Assembly: GCA_947258715.1 (NCBI GenBank)
Contig: CAMYJH010000013.1
Span: 1-64,000 of the forward strand
From: an uncultured Gammaproteobacteria bacterium
GTDB taxonomy: Bacteria; Pseudomonadota; Gammaproteobacteria; HK1
Reading direction: 5' to 3'
Length of the DNA: 64,000 bases
The translations under genes were made by a program, and so were the position numbers. Below are positions 27,293 through 36,627 of the stretch, one piece after another (the stretch's first letter is position 1; the number at the start of each line of letters is the position of its first letter). The notes below the pieces were generated by a model that was not told where the DNA came from, did not search any database, and saw only the letters and a list, made by a program, of their open reading frames with translations.

Positions 27293-28069
27293 ATGAAAAT
27301 ACACATCGGAACCTCCGGCTGGCAATACCGCCATTGGAAGAAGAGTTTTTATCCCGAGAAGCTGCGTCGCGACGACTGGCTCGCGCACTATTCAGCAATT
27401 TTTAACAGCGTTGAAGTGAACGCCAGTTTCTACAGGCTGCCGGAGGTCGAGGATATCCGACGTTGGTGTGAGTCCACTCCAGAGAATTTCGTTTTCGCTA
27501 TCAAGGCGCCGCGAAGCGTCACCCATTTCAAAAAGCTCAAGAACTGCGAGTCACATCTGGATACGATGTGGGCCAGGCTCAAGGCCTTCGGCACGCGGAT
27601 GGGGCCGGTACTTTTCCAGCTACCTCCTCGCTGGCGCTGCAATCCGCGCCGGCTCGCAGACTTTCTCGCTCTGCTGCCGCGGGATGGCCGCTTTGCATTC
27701 GAATTCAGGGATCCGAGCTGGCACTGTAATGAAGTGTACGCGATGCTCGCAGAGCATCGGGCGGCGTTTTGCATTTTCGACCTGGATGGACAGACCATTC
27801 CGCTCGAGACGCCGGGGCATTTCGTTTATCTGCGACTGCACGGACCGCGTTCGGCGTACACCGGCAACTACCGCGCACAGGCGCTGCGGACCTGGTCCGG
27901 CAGGGCCCTCGGTTGGCAGCGCAAGAATAAGGAGGTCTACGTCTACTTTGATAACGATGCGCGCGCCTACGCGGCGAAAAATGCGCGCCGGATGCTGGCG
28001 ATAATGGAGGCAGAAAACGAACTGCCAGCGGCGGCCGTGAGCGGCCGAACCGGATCGTTGCATCGGTAA
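27293..28069 (+). CDS. DUF72 (YecE-like) protein
   Basis: This is a TIM-barrel-like protein of unknown function. The start MKIHIGTSGWQYRHWKKSFYPEKL and the blocks FNSVEVNASFYRLP, FVFAIKAPRSVTH, VYVYFDNDARAYAAKNA are typical of DUF72. ATG at 27293, 18 bases after the radical SAM gene, so likely the third gene of that operon. It has 258 residues. After it comes a scarred region without an intact gene up to 28510. Confidence 0.9.
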   Translation: MKIHIGTSGWQYRHWKKSFYPEKLRRDDWLAHYSAIFNSVEVNASFYRLPEVEDIRRWCESTPENFVFAIKAPRSVTHFKKLKNCESHLDTMWARLKAFGTRMGPVLFQLPPRWRCNPRRLADFLALLPRDGRFAFEFRDPSWHCNEVYAMLAEHRAAFCIFDLDGQTIPLETPGHFVYLRLHGPRSAYTGNYRAQALRTWSGRALGWQRKNKEVYVYFDNDARAYAAKNARRMLAIMEAENELPAAAVSGRTGSLHR

Positions 28070-28108
28070 ATGCCCGCGGCCGGAAAGAACGGACCGAGAC
28101 GCTCCTGA

Positions 28109-28420
28109 TCAAAACGGCTTGATGACAGCTGCCTTGAGCAGCTTGCGAATGATTTGATCCAGAGCGGCGGAATCCGCCGCAGGCCATATCGATCCGATAC
28201 CCGCCCGGTTAATAAAATCGTTAAGGCCTAAGGATTTGAGCGCAGCCGCCTCGGTCTCGTTGAGCGGCGTGCGAGCGGAGGGTGTTGTCAGAACCGCGCC
28301 CTCAGAGGTGTCGTCCTGCCTGACTCCGATCCTGCATACATGGTGGCGAACGTTATCGTCCGCGACGGGGAGCTCGAACTCGTGAATGCCGTCTCGAAAT
28401 GCTCTTAGGGAAGGTCTGAT
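28109..28420 (-). pseudogene. Headless 3' gene fragment next to the palindromic cluster
   Basis: On the minus strand a frame is open for 103 codons from within the outermost hairpin to a TGA at 28111-28109. It has no ATG, GTG or TTG. The peptide looks like real coding sequence: a segment with FRDGIHEFELPV, later LNETEAAALKSLGLNDFINRAG and an amphipathic helix ending LLKAAVIKPF. I do not recognise its family. It is the natural remnant of a gene whose 5' part was lost at the hairpin cluster. It is not the missing fghA end. Confidence 0.45.
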
Positions 28421-28546
28421 TTATCAGACCTTCCGCTAGGCGCAGGAATGCGCCGCCGAATCCGATGACTGTAAGTCATTGGATTCGTGAGGCAAGTGGA
28501 AACCGCGTTTTCACTTGCCGACTCTGAAAATTCCAAGGATGGAATT
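28409..28546. mobile_element. Cluster of five tandem hairpins, candidate non-autonomous palindromic element
   Basis: Five separate inverted repeats stand side by side. H5 at 28409-28434 has a perfect 12-pair stem GGAAGGTCTGAT with a TT loop. H4 at 28439-28454 is GGCGCA-GGAA-TGCGCC. H3 at 28457-28487 pairs CGAATCCGATGACT with AGTCATTGGATTCG. H2 at 28491-28519 pairs GGCAAGTGGAAA with TTTTCACTTGCC. H1 at 28529-28546 pairs AATTCCA with TGGAATT. The fghA reading frame departs from its family exactly at the H1 edge and stops inside H2. The other side abuts a headless gene fragment. No transposase is present. The type is unknown; it could be a MITE, a REP/BIME-like array or an IS200/IS605-type palindromic relic. 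Confidence 0.55.
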
Positions 28547-29311
28547 CTGCATGCGCAGCTGCAGCGCCTGTCCGACGCTCTCGCAGGCCTGCTGAAACAA
28601 CTCCGGACGAAGCTGCTCGGTTAGAAATTGATCCTCGCTGCCCTGGTCGATCAGAATGCGTTCGGGATAAGGCCCGCGACACACCAGCTCGCAGGCGTCG
28701 TGGGCCGCCCAGGCGCTTCGGTCGTCGCCTAAGTAACCGCTGAAGGCTTTTCGGCCCCACGGGACTTCCATCGGCGCGCAGATCGGTGCGAATGCAGATA
28801 CCGATCGGTATACAACGGGATTTTTCAACGCCATGGTCAACGCTCCGTGTCCGCCCATGGAGTGCCCGAGGACGCCGGTTGCTTCGGGCCGCGCCGGGAA
28901 ATTCGCGTTGATCACGGCGCGCAACTCTTCGATCACGTAGCTGTACATGCGATAGTTCTTCGCCCAGGGCGCTTTAGTCGCGTCAAGGTAAAAGCCGGCC
29001 CCGGTACCGAAATCCCAGTCGTCGTCCTCACCTTCGATCCCTGCCCCCCGCGGACTGGTATCCGGCATGACCAGCATCAGACCATGGCGGCTGGCGTGCG
29101 CCTGAGCGCCCGACTTGATGGCAGCCGTTTCCTCCGTGCAGGTGAGCCCCGAGAGGTAATAGAGCACTGGAACTTTGGAGCTATCAGCCTCGGGCGGCAG
29201 GTAGACCGCGAATCGCATGTTCGTTCCGGTGGTTGAGGATTGATGGCTATAGAATCCCTGAACGCCGCCATGGCATTTCTGCTCGCTCAGTGTTTCCAGC
29301 GCTTCACCCAC
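28511..29311 (-). CDS. fghA: S-formylglutathione hydrolase, C-terminally truncated
   Basis: The intact enzyme hydrolyses S-formylglutathione to formate and glutathione. Start blocks ([18 protein letters not shown]), the nucleophile Ser151 in GHSMGGHGA and acid Asp227 in DQGSEDQFL are present. After Gln255 the family sequence, which should run into a GYDHSYYF block with the catalytic histidine, is replaced by eleven foreign residues and a stop. These residues are encoded by a palindromic cluster. About 30 residues and the third triad member are missing, so the product is probably inactive. The start is a GTG at 29311, 40 bases after adhC, with only a weak ribosome-binding site. Confidence 0.88.
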   Translation of the reverse strand: MGEALETLSEQKCHGGVQGFYSHQSSTTGTNMRFAVYLPPEADSSKVPVLYYLSGLTCTEETAAIKSGAQAHASRHGLMLVMPDTSPRGAGIEGEDDDWDFGTGAGFYLDATKAPWAKNYRMYSYVIEELRAVINANFPARPEATGVLGHSMGGHGALTMALKNPVVYRSVSAFAPICAPMEVPWGRKAFSGYLGDDRSAWAAHDACELVCRGPYPERILIDQGSEDQFLTEQLRPELFQQACESVGQALQLRMQNSILGIFRVGK

Positions 29312-29350
29312 TGCGAGTCGCCTGCATCGGAAGGATGGATATCCCCTGGT

Positions 29351-30460
29351 TTAAAAGTTGATAACGCTGCGTATAGATTTGCCTTCGTGCATGAGATCGA
29401 AGGCGTCATTGATCTTCTCCAGCGGCATCGTATGCGTAATCAGATCGTCGATGTTGATTTTGCCGTCCATGTACCAGTCGACGATTCTCGGCACCTCGGT
29501 ACGCCCGCGTACGCCGCCAAACGCGGTGCCACGCCATACGCGTCCGGTAACCAGCTGAAATGGTCGGGTAGATATTTCCTGTCCCGCGCCGGCAACGCCA
29601 ATGATGACACTCTCCCCCCACCCCTTGTGGCAGCACTCCAGCGCCTGCCGCATCGTGTTCACGTTACCGATGCATTCGAAGGAGTAATCGGCACCGCCGC
29701 CGGTCAGGTTGACCAGGAAGGCGGCCAAATCGCCGTCCACCTCCTTCGGGTTAACAAAGTGGGTCATGCCAAACTTCTCTGCCAGCAAAGCCTTGTCCGG
29801 GTTCGTGTCCACCCCAACGATCATGTTCGCCCCCACCATGCGCGCGCCCTGTATCACGTTGAGCCCGATGCCACCGAGGCCGAACACTACGACGTTGGAC
29901 CCCGGCTCGACCTTAGCCGTATTAATCACCGCTCCGATACCGGTGGAAACACCGCAGCCGATGTAACAAACCTTATCGAAAGGCGCGTCTTCCCGGATCT
30001 TGGCCAGCGCGATTTCCGGCACCACGGTGTAGTTGGAGAATGTGGACGTTCCCATGTAGTGAAACAGGTCTTGCTTGCCCAGTTTGAAACGGCTGCTGCC
30101 ATCAGGCATGACGCCTTTTCCCTGGGTCTCACGCACCGCCTGACAGAGGTTTGTCTTCCCGCTGGTGCAGTATTCGCATTGACGGCACTCGGGAACGTAG
30201 AGCGGAATCACGTGGTCGCCGGGTTTTAGCCCGACCACGGCCGGTCCCGTTTCGACCACGACGCCCGCCCCCTCGTGACCGAGGATGGCCGGGAACAGGC
30301 CCTCGGGATCTTCCCCCGTTAGGGTAAAGGCATCGGTGTGGCATACGCCGGTGGCCTTGATTTCCACCAGGACTTCTCCCGACTTCGGTCCCTCGATGTC
30401 CACGCTCTCGATGGCGAGTGGTTTGCCCGCTTCATGAGCCACAGCAGCACGTGTTTTCAT
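29351..30460 (-). CDS. adhC: S-(hydroxymethyl)glutathione dehydrogenase (class III alcohol dehydrogenase)
   Basis: The enzyme oxidises S-hydroxymethylglutathione to S-formylglutathione in formaldehyde detoxification. Catalytic zinc ligands include Cys40 (GVCHTD) and His62 (GHEGAG). Structural zinc cysteines are 92, 95, 98 and 106. The NAD loop is [11 protein letters not shown]. The open frame extends to 30517, but the ATG at 30460, with GGAGGAGG upstream, starts the family sequence [15 protein letters not shown], giving 369 residues. It forms an operon with the truncated fghA. Confidence 0.95.
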   Translation of the reverse strand: MKTRAAVAHEAGKPLAIESVDIEGPKSGEVLVEIKATGVCHTDAFTLTGEDPEGLFPAILGHEGAGVVVETGPAVVGLKPGDHVIPLYVPECRQCEYCTSGKTNLCQAVRETQGKGVMPDGSSRFKLGKQDLFHYMGTSTFSNYTVVPEIALAKIREDAPFDKVCYIGCGVSTGIGAVINTAKVEPGSNVVVFGLGGIGLNVIQGARMVGANMIVGVDTNPDKALLAEKFGMTHFVNPKEVDGDLAAFLVNLTGGGADYSFECIGNVNTMRQALECCHKGWGESVIIGVAGAGQEISTRPFQLVTGRVWRGTAFGGVRGRTEVPRIVDWYMDGKINIDDLITHTMPLEKINDAFDLMHEGKSIRSVINF

Positions 30461-30655
30461 TATCGTTCCGCCTCCTCCCGATTCCGATTTGGAATGACTT
30501 AGCTTCCTTTTCGGCACCGTATCACAAACCTGACTTGGCGGTCACGATGATGCAGACGATGCTCGACTTGTTGTCCGGGGAAGATGCAATACGAACGCCC
30601 GTTGTGGGTAGAATGTGACTTCATGATGCGAAATAAAAACGCCCCGCGAGAAACC

Positions 30656-31144
30656 ATGGCCAGAGACCAGTTTGAGAGCAGATCCGGTCAGATCGAGGTC
30701 CGGCTTGCGCGTCCCCGCGACGCGGTCAAGATCGCACACTTCAACAATGCCATGGCCATGGAAACGGAATCGAAGGCGCTGATAGAGAGAACCGTGGCCG
30801 CTGGAGTAGAAGCAGTATTCTCCTCAGGTGACAGAGGATTTTACGTGGTCGCGGAGCGCGGCGGAGAAGTCGTCGGGTCACTCATGGTGACCTACGAATG
30901 GAGCGACTGGCGAAACGGCTTTTTCTGGTGGATCCAGAGCGTCTACGTGGAACCGGACTTCCGGCGCCGCGGGATTTATCGCATGCTTTACGAGTTCGTG
31001 ATCGAACGTGCCCGGTCGGCGGGGAACGTCTTCGGGTTCAGACTGTACGTGGAAAGAGGAAACTCTATTGCACAAGAAGTGTACACGACGCTTGGAATGC
31101 GCGAAACAGATTATCTGATCTTCGAACAGGGGCTCGGTTGTTAG
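30656..31144 (+). CDS. GNAT-family N-acetyltransferase
   Basis: This is a GCN5-type acetyltransferase of unknown substrate. Motif A, which binds acetyl-CoA, is VYVEPDFRRRGIYRMLYEFV, and motif B contains FRLYVERGNSIAQEVYTTLGM. The wording SLMVTYEWSDWRNGFFWWIQSVYV marks a widespread bacterial subgroup. The ATG at 30656 gives 163 residues, similar to relatives; ATGs at 30623 and 30626 are alternatives. It ends five bases before the dehydratase gene, so the two are probably cotranscribed. Confidence 0.85.
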   Translation: MARDQFESRSGQIEVRLARPRDAVKIAHFNNAMAMETESKALIERTVAAGVEAVFSSGDRGFYVVAERGGEVVGSLMVTYEWSDWRNGFFWWIQSVYVEPDFRRRGIYRMLYEFVIERARSAGNVFGFRLYVERGNSIAQEVYTTLGMRETDYLIFEQGLGC

Positions 31145-31149
31145 ATCCC

Positions 31150-32148
31150 ATGCGTTCAGATTCGGCTAGTGAAAAAAATTCAATAGACGGCGCGCGTACG
31201 CCGGGGATTGACGATGTCCTCGAGGCGGCAGCGCGCATCCGTCCTCACGCTCATCTGACGCCGGTGCTGACTTCCGCAACCATGGACCGAATGAGCGGCG
31301 CCTCGGCTTTCTTCAAGTGCGAGAATTTTCAGAAAGTCGGCGCGTTTAAATTTCGCGGCGCCGTAAACGCGGTTTTTTCTCTGAGCGAGGACACGGTTGC
31401 CCGTGGCGTTGCTACACATTCGTCGGGTAATCATGCAGCGGCGGTAAGCCTCGCGGCTGCCCTGCGTAAGACCACCGCCACCGTCGTCATGCCGGAAAAC
31501 GCTAACCCGAGCAAGCGCGCCGCGGTGGAAGGCTACGGAGGAAAGCTGGTTTTCTGCGGCCCCAGCCAAGAAAGCCGGGAGGAGACTCTGGCGCGCGTTC
31601 TGGCCGAGACCGGCGCCACCTTCATCCCACCATTCGACCACCAGCGCGTAATCGCCGGCCAGGGGACGGCCGCGCTGGAGCTGCTGGAGCAGGCTCCGGG
31701 ACTCGATGTCATCCTAGCCCCGGTGGGCGGAGGCGGGCTACTCGCCGGCAGCGCTCTCGCGACCTCGGGCTTCTCGCCTGGAACCCGAGTTTTTGGCGCC
31801 GAGCCTGAGGCCGTGGACGACGCCTACCGGTCCCTGCGCGCCGGTCGAATTCAGAGTCTAAGATCCACCAATACAATTGCGGACGGCCTGCGGACTACCT
31901 TAGGCGAGTTGACCTTTGCCGTCATTCGAGAACATGCGGAAGATATTCTTTGCGTCACAGAAGACGAAATCATTGACGCCATGCGGCTGGTGTGGGAACG
32001 AATGAAGATCGTTATCGAGCCCTCGTCAGCGGTAGCGGTAGCTGCGCTGCTCAAGTCGCCGCGACTGTTCGCGACTAAACGTGTGGGGGTCATTCTGTCC
32101 GGAGGAAACGTCGATCTAGGCTCATTGCCATGGGAGAGGAAATCGTGA
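31150..32148 (+). CDS. PLP-dependent threonine/serine dehydratase (or serine racemase-like)
   Basis: This is a fold-type II PLP enzyme. PLP Lys lies in FQKVGAFKFRGA, the SSGNHAAAVSLAA and PVGGGGLLAG loops are intact, and there is no C-terminal ACT domain, unlike ilvA. Such short enzymes are catabolic threonine dehydratases or serine racemases, and the two cannot be told apart here. The frame runs open from further upstream over the acetyltransferase gene, but the ATG at 31150 (MRSDSASEKN), 5 bases after that gene, is the likely start, giving 332 residues. Confidence 0.85.
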   Translation: MRSDSASEKNSIDGARTPGIDDVLEAAARIRPHAHLTPVLTSATMDRMSGASAFFKCENFQKVGAFKFRGAVNAVFSLSEDTVARGVATHSSGNHAAAVSLAAALRKTTATVVMPENANPSKRAAVEGYGGKLVFCGPSQESREETLARVLAETGATFIPPFDHQRVIAGQGTAALELLEQAPGLDVILAPVGGGGLLAGSALATSGFSPGTRVFGAEPEAVDDAYRSLRAGRIQSLRSTNTIADGLRTTLGELTFAVIREHAEDILCVTEDEIIDAMRLVWERMKIVIEPSSAVAVAALLKSPRLFATKRVGVILSGGNVDLGSLPWERKS

Positions 32149-32672
32149 TGAATATCATGCGGTCACTGGCGCTCGCCGTTATCGTTACGGCGTCCGCGTC
32201 GACTTTGGCGCAAAACGGCTCGTCGGAATGGCAGAGCGTGGTCGAAGCTCCGGCCGAAGGAGCCGAGCCATTGACCATGGCTCTCGTGGTCAATCAAGAC
32301 GGAAATTCTATCCGGATATTCAAGGACGAAAACGACATCGTCCGCGGTAGCTTCACTCTGGGTGACGAATCGGAGTCGCTCGAAGAGCGTTCCTGTCCAA
32401 CGGTGCGGGTGGACCAGCTTCCGCCCCATCCGCTGGTGCACCTGGGTGGGCCCTGTGAGCTGGACAACCCTCATCACGTGCGTTTTACCCTGGGCGTGAT
32501 CAACGAAGACCAGGTCCAGTCCACGATGCTGTGGCAACTCATAAACGGCGGCGGATTCCGAGTTTGGTATCACCTCAAAGACCGAGGCTACCGAGAAACC
32601 AAGTTCAGCCTCAGACGCTCCATGAATGCGCTGGTTGGCACGCTGGGGGCGCAGGTGGATGTGGTGCCATGA
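32148..32672 (+). CDS. Secreted protein of unknown function
   Basis: I do not recognise the family. The 174-residue product begins MNIMRSLALAVIVTASASTLAQ, a good signal peptide, and the mature part is rich in beta-like stretches (LTMALVVNQDGNSIRIFKD) with two cysteines. The ATG at 32148 shares one base with the dehydratase stop and follows GAGAGGAAA, so it is coupled to that gene. A periplasmic location is inferred. The 220 bases after it up to the convergent sulP-type gene hold only a small CACCC-ATCC-GGGTG hairpin. Confidence 0.7.
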   Translation: MNIMRSLALAVIVTASASTLAQNGSSEWQSVVEAPAEGAEPLTMALVVNQDGNSIRIFKDENDIVRGSFTLGDESESLEERSCPTVRVDQLPPHPLVHLGGPCELDNPHHVRFTLGVINEDQVQSTMLWQLINGGGFRVWYHLKDRGYRETKFSLRRSMNALVGTLGAQVDVVP

Positions 32673-32892
32673 GGAGACACTGGTAGCTGCTTTTTCGGAA
32701 AGTACTTCCAATGTCGATTCCAACACCCATCCGGGTGGCCGCCAAGAACAACTTAGGAACGCGGCTGCGCCGAAACCTTTGACAGCGCTATTTAATAGTC
32801 TGTAATCCACTCGATGCAAACAATCGCGCCTAACGGCGCTCCCGCGGCAGTCTTCGTCCAAATCTCGTCACGCGTAACGCGTTGCCTCGCAG

Positions 32893-34716
32893 TCAGTCCG
32901 CCGCCTCAGGCTCGGTCTTTTCCTTGGTCGTGTCCGGCGCTACGGTCTCTTCCTCTTCCCGCGGCACCGTCTTGCACTCGTTGAAAATGCGCTTTTCGCA
33001 TCGCTTGCAGATATTCTTGTCGAGGCGCTCGAAGATCGCGGAAATGGCCTCGCCCTTGGAGTTGTAGAAGTGACTCTCGTCGCCAATATCGTTGAGATAG
33101 CCGCCGCGCCTCAGCATCCCACGTGCGCCCTCGGATAATTGGTGAAAATACACCCCTCCGCCGACGCGTTTACGGATACGGCCTTCCCGAGCCAGCAGCT
33201 CCGCACCCGCGACGTCTATGAACCCGATGGGCCGCGCCAGAATGAGAAGATGCTTCTGCTCTGGGTTGTGCTGGTATATCACCCGCAGCCGCTCGGCGAC
33301 ATAGGCTACGGCGCCAAAAAACAGCGCCCCATCGACGCGCACAAACTTGAGCTGCGGGCACTCGGGCAGCGATGGATTGGTGGTGAACTGGCGCTTGGCC
33401 AAACGTGGATTCGGCACTCGTACCCACACGTGGGGCTGGGACGAGCGGCGAAGATAAAGCACCAGGGACAAAAACACGCCAAGGAGGATTGCGAAATCCA
33501 GCTCGAACAGAAGCGTCGCGCCGAAAGTCGCGCCGAGCACCATGGAGTCCGAGCGGCTCGCACGCAGGATCTGACGAAACGCCTTGACGTCTATGATGCC
33601 CCAGGCCACCAGAAACAAAACACCGGCCATAGCCGCGTAAGGCAGGTAGGCCAGCAGTGGCGCCACAACCAGAACGATAAGCACGAGCACCGCACCCGAA
33701 AGCACAGCGGCAATAGGGGTGCTGGCGCCCGCCTCGAAGTTGAGCCCACTGCGGTTGAACGAGCCGGTTGCGACGTAGGCGGAGAAAAAACTGCCGACTA
33801 CGTTTGACAGACCCTGACCCACGAACTCCTGATTTCCGTCGATGGTGTCCCCGGATCGGGCGGCCAGGGAACGGGCAATGGAAACCGCCTCCGTGAGCGC
33901 AAAGAGGGTGACCGCCAGAGCCGCCGGCGCCAGTTGCTTGAGGGTAGTGAGGCTGAAGTCCGGAGACGATACCGGCGGCAGCGAGGCCGGCACGTATCCG
34001 ACCACCGCGATAGCGCTTCCGACTTCCCCGGCCTCGATGGCAATGTTCATCAGCGTACTGACCACGGTGCCGGCGAGAATGGCTGCAATCAGATACGGAA
34101 ACCTCGGCGTATAGCGCCGGCAGAGAACTCCGGCGGCTATAGTGGCCGTGCCGACAAACAGGGCTCCGGCGTCTATCTCGTAGAAATTCGACACGAAATA
34201 GCGAATGATCTCGTGAAGGTGGAGTCCGGGGGGCATCCAGATGCCGAAAAAATGCTTGAGCTGGCTGGCGGCAATCAATATCGCCGCGCCGGCGGTGAAT
34301 CCGACGATGACCGAGTGGGAGATGAAGTTCACCAGCGCGCCGAGACGCGCCAGGCCCATGGTGAGCTCGATGACGCCGACCATGAAGGTCAGGGTAAGCG
34401 CGTAGCCGATGTATTCGGCAGATCCGGGCTCGGCCAGCGCGCTCAGCGCGGAAAACACGACGATTGACGCCGCCGTCGTTGGCCCGGAAACAAGGTAGCG
34501 CGAAGAGCCGAAGAGGGCGGCGATAATCGCCGGGACCATAGCCGCGTAGAGTCCGTACACCGGCGGCATGCCGGCGAGGGTCGCAAAAGCGACTCCCTGG
34601 GGCAGGACCACCACGGCTCCGGTAAGCCCCGCAACGGCGTCGGCACGAAGCGTGCGGCGACTGACCTCCGGCCACCAACGGGTGAAAGGAACAAAAGATG
34701 TCCAGAGATGCTGCAT
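32893..34716 (-). CDS. SulP-family anion transporter with STAS domain
   Basis: This is an inner-membrane permease of the SLC26/SulP family. It begins with DAVAGLTGAVVVLPQGVAFATLAGMPPVYGLYAA, has about ten to twelve hydrophobic helices and GPTTAASIVVFSALSAL, and ends in a STAS domain (LKFVRVDGALFFGAVAYV). A charged C-terminal tail with CKRCEKRIFNEC, a possible metal site, follows. The length is 607. The substrate could be sulfate, bicarbonate or another anion. It is divergent from the DUF3179 gene. Confidence 0.88.
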   Translation of the reverse strand: MQHLWTSFVPFTRWWPEVSRRTLRADAVAGLTGAVVVLPQGVAFATLAGMPPVYGLYAAMVPAIIAALFGSSRYLVSGPTTAASIVVFSALSALAEPGSAEYIGYALTLTFMVGVIELTMGLARLGALVNFISHSVIVGFTAGAAILIAASQLKHFFGIWMPPGLHLHEIIRYFVSNFYEIDAGALFVGTATIAAGVLCRRYTPRFPYLIAAILAGTVVSTLMNIAIEAGEVGSAIAVVGYVPASLPPVSSPDFSLTTLKQLAPAALAVTLFALTEAVSIARSLAARSGDTIDGNQEFVGQGLSNVVGSFFSAYVATGSFNRSGLNFEAGASTPIAAVLSGAVLVLIVLVVAPLLAYLPYAAMAGVLFLVAWGIIDVKAFRQILRASRSDSMVLGATFGATLLFELDFAILLGVFLSLVLYLRRSSQPHVWVRVPNPRLAKRQFTTNPSLPECPQLKFVRVDGALFFGAVAYVAERLRVIYQHNPEQKHLLILARPIGFIDVAGAELLAREGRIRKRVGGGVYFHQLSEGARGMLRRGGYLNDIGDESHFYNSKGEAISAIFERLDKNICKRCEKRIFNECKTVPREEEETVAPDTTKEKTEPEAAD

Positions 34717-34997
34717 GCAGCCGGCTACTTTACCTATATGAGGACTTCCGACCGACCCGGGAGCGATCGCCCGGAGCGTATGCTCCCTGGTCGGATTGAG
34801 ACTAGGCGGCGCCTAAGCTCGGGATTGGCCCAGCGCCGACTCGAAGTACCGGAGCGTGATCACTGTCCCGAGAATCATCATCATAGCTTCGACGGTCCCC
34901 GATCCGCTATGCCTCGGTTTGCGCAGGGCTCGCGGAAGAAACAAAATCAGTGGCGAAGCGGTCTTATTCCCTGGTTCCCAAAAACGTTGGACCCCTA

Positions 34998-36152
34998 ATG
35001 AAGGCGCTTCTCACTTCCAATCGTTGGCAGTTCCGCCTGCTGCGCATCGCGATCATTACAGCGGTCGCCTGGTGGGCGGTCAAAGACCTGGTTTACGCCC
35101 AGCTGCCGTACTCCATGGAATGGCCCTACACGAATTTCGAAAACCGCATCGTAGATCTGTCCGAGATCCAGTCCGGAGGACCGCCTAAGGACGGCATTCC
35201 CCCGATCGACGAGCCTGAATTCGATACCACTGCCGAGGCTTCTAAATGGATTGATCAGCGCGAGCCCGTGGTCGTGCTCACGGTTAATAACGAAACCCGC
35301 GCTTATCCTCTGCAAATCCTCACCTGGCACGAGATCGTCAACGACAACGTGGGCGGGATACCTGTATCGATAACCTTCTGTCCGCTTTGCAACGCCACAA
35401 TCGTCTTCGATCGCCGTCTAGCAGGAAGGGTGCTCGATTTCGGCACCACCGGCAAGTTAAGAAAGAGCGACCTGGTGATGTACGACCGACAGACAGAGAG
35501 TTGGTGGCAACAGTTTTCCGGTAAAGCCATCGTCGGAGAAATGAGCGGCGAAGTGCTCAAGCGAATCCCGGCGAGCATTGTCGCCTTCGAGGACTTCGAG
35601 TTCGCTTACCCCTTTGCGCAGGTCCTGTCACGCCGCACGGGGCACCGTCGTCCCTATGGTAAGAATCCCTATAGCGGGTACGACCGGATTGACGACCAGC
35701 CGTTTCTTTTCAATCAGCCGGTGGACGAGCGGCTTCCGCCCATGGAGCGAGTACTGAACGTCAGCGTGGACACGACCCACCGTTTGTACCCGTTTTCGAT
35801 TCTGAAAGACGAGCCGGTAATCAATGACGAAGTCACGAATGTTCCGGTTGTCGTATTCAGCCGCCAGGGTACGCTCTCGGTGCTCGACGCGTCCGTAATC
35901 GCCAATTCGAAGATGGTGCCCTCGGCTACCGTGTACCATAGGCGCCTTGACGGTCGGGTGCTGAACTTCGAGCTACGCGACGGCAGGCTCGTGGATCGGG
36001 AGACCGGGTCGGAGTGGAATCTCTTCGGCACCTGCGTCGCCGGTCCGCTCAAAGACAAGCAGTTATCAAAGCCTGATAGCGGTGTGCATTTCGCTTTTGC
36101 GTGGCTTGCCTTCAATCCCGAATCACAGATCTACCGAGGAAACGGCAGCTGA
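34998..36152 (+). CDS. DUF3179 domain protein with N-terminal membrane anchor
   Basis: A single hydrophobic helix (LRIAIITAVAWWAVKDLVYAQL) at the start is followed by a long exported domain. The hallmark ITFCPLCNATIVFDRR and MYDRQTESWWQQFSGKAIVGEM identify DUF3179, whose function is unknown. A second copy of the same fold pattern appears later (ILKDEPVINDEVTNVPVVVF and SEWNLFGTCVAG). The ATG at 34998 gives 384 residues; a GTG at 34950 with GGAAGA upstream is an alternative. The 281-base spacer to sulP shows nothing clear. Confidence 0.85.
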   Translation: MKALLTSNRWQFRLLRIAIITAVAWWAVKDLVYAQLPYSMEWPYTNFENRIVDLSEIQSGGPPKDGIPPIDEPEFDTTAEASKWIDQREPVVVLTVNNETRAYPLQILTWHEIVNDNVGGIPVSITFCPLCNATIVFDRRLAGRVLDFGTTGKLRKSDLVMYDRQTESWWQQFSGKAIVGEMSGEVLKRIPASIVAFEDFEFAYPFAQVLSRRTGHRRPYGKNPYSGYDRIDDQPFLFNQPVDERLPPMERVLNVSVDTTHRLYPFSILKDEPVINDEVTNVPVVVFSRQGTLSVLDASVIANSKMVPSATVYHRRLDGRVLNFELRDGRLVDRETGSEWNLFGTCVAGPLKDKQLSKPDSGVHFAFAWLAFNPESQIYRGNGS

Positions 36153-36276
36153 GCTCGCGTTCGCGCGAACCGCGACGCCCCCTTTTTGTAATCCGCCCGC
36201 TTACGCAGGCATACAGCCGTGTTTTCGCGCTATCATTGCCACCGAGAGCGCGAATATCTTCCGGGCGGAGGCGTGG

Positions 36277-36591
36277 ATGACTACGGTAAAGGTCAAATTT
36301 TCGGTGGGCCAGCTTGTTCATCACAAAAGGTTCGATTATCGCGGCGTCGTCATCGACGTGGATTCGCAGTTTCAAGGTACTGAAGACTGGTACCAACAGG
36401 TGGCCAGGTCCCGTCCACCCAAAGACAAGCCCTGGTATCACGTTCTGGTGCATGAAGCCGGCATCAACACCTACGTGGCGGAACGGCACCTGGAGCCCGA
36501 TGTCTCGGACGCGCCGATAAGTCACCCTGCGGTGGGACACTATTTCTCCGACTTTCGCGGCGGCGCCTACGTCCCGAGAGCGATGAACTGA
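36277..36591 (+). CDS. hspQ: Heat shock protein HspQ (YccV, hemimethylated-DNA-binding family)
   Basis: HspQ is a small protein that in E. coli is a specificity factor for Lon and affects DnaA stability. The blocks VKFSVGQLVHHKRFDYRGVVIDVDSQF, KDKPWYHVLVHEAG and TYVAERHLEPD cover the family domain. The frame is open from further upstream, but the ATG at 36277 behind GGAGG begins the domain and gives 104 residues. It is followed after 36 bases by the terB-like gene. Confidence 0.93.
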   Translation: MTTVKVKFSVGQLVHHKRFDYRGVVIDVDSQFQGTEDWYQQVARSRPPKDKPWYHVLVHEAGINTYVAERHLEPDVSDAPISHPAVGHYFSDFRGGAYVPRAMN

Positions 36592-36627
36592 GCTGGGCGC
36601 TCTCTCCCCATCCTCAGGCATGCGCTG

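Noticed and set aside
29240-30229. 329-codon plus-strand frame opposite adhC and fghA
   Set aside because: It mirrors the codon bias of the real genes on the other strand and has no start signal or motif.
33170-34678. 502-codon open frame inside the SulP gene
   Set aside because: It overlaps the transporter in another frame, has low-complexity Arg/Gly-rich content and no family pattern. It is a by-product of high GC.
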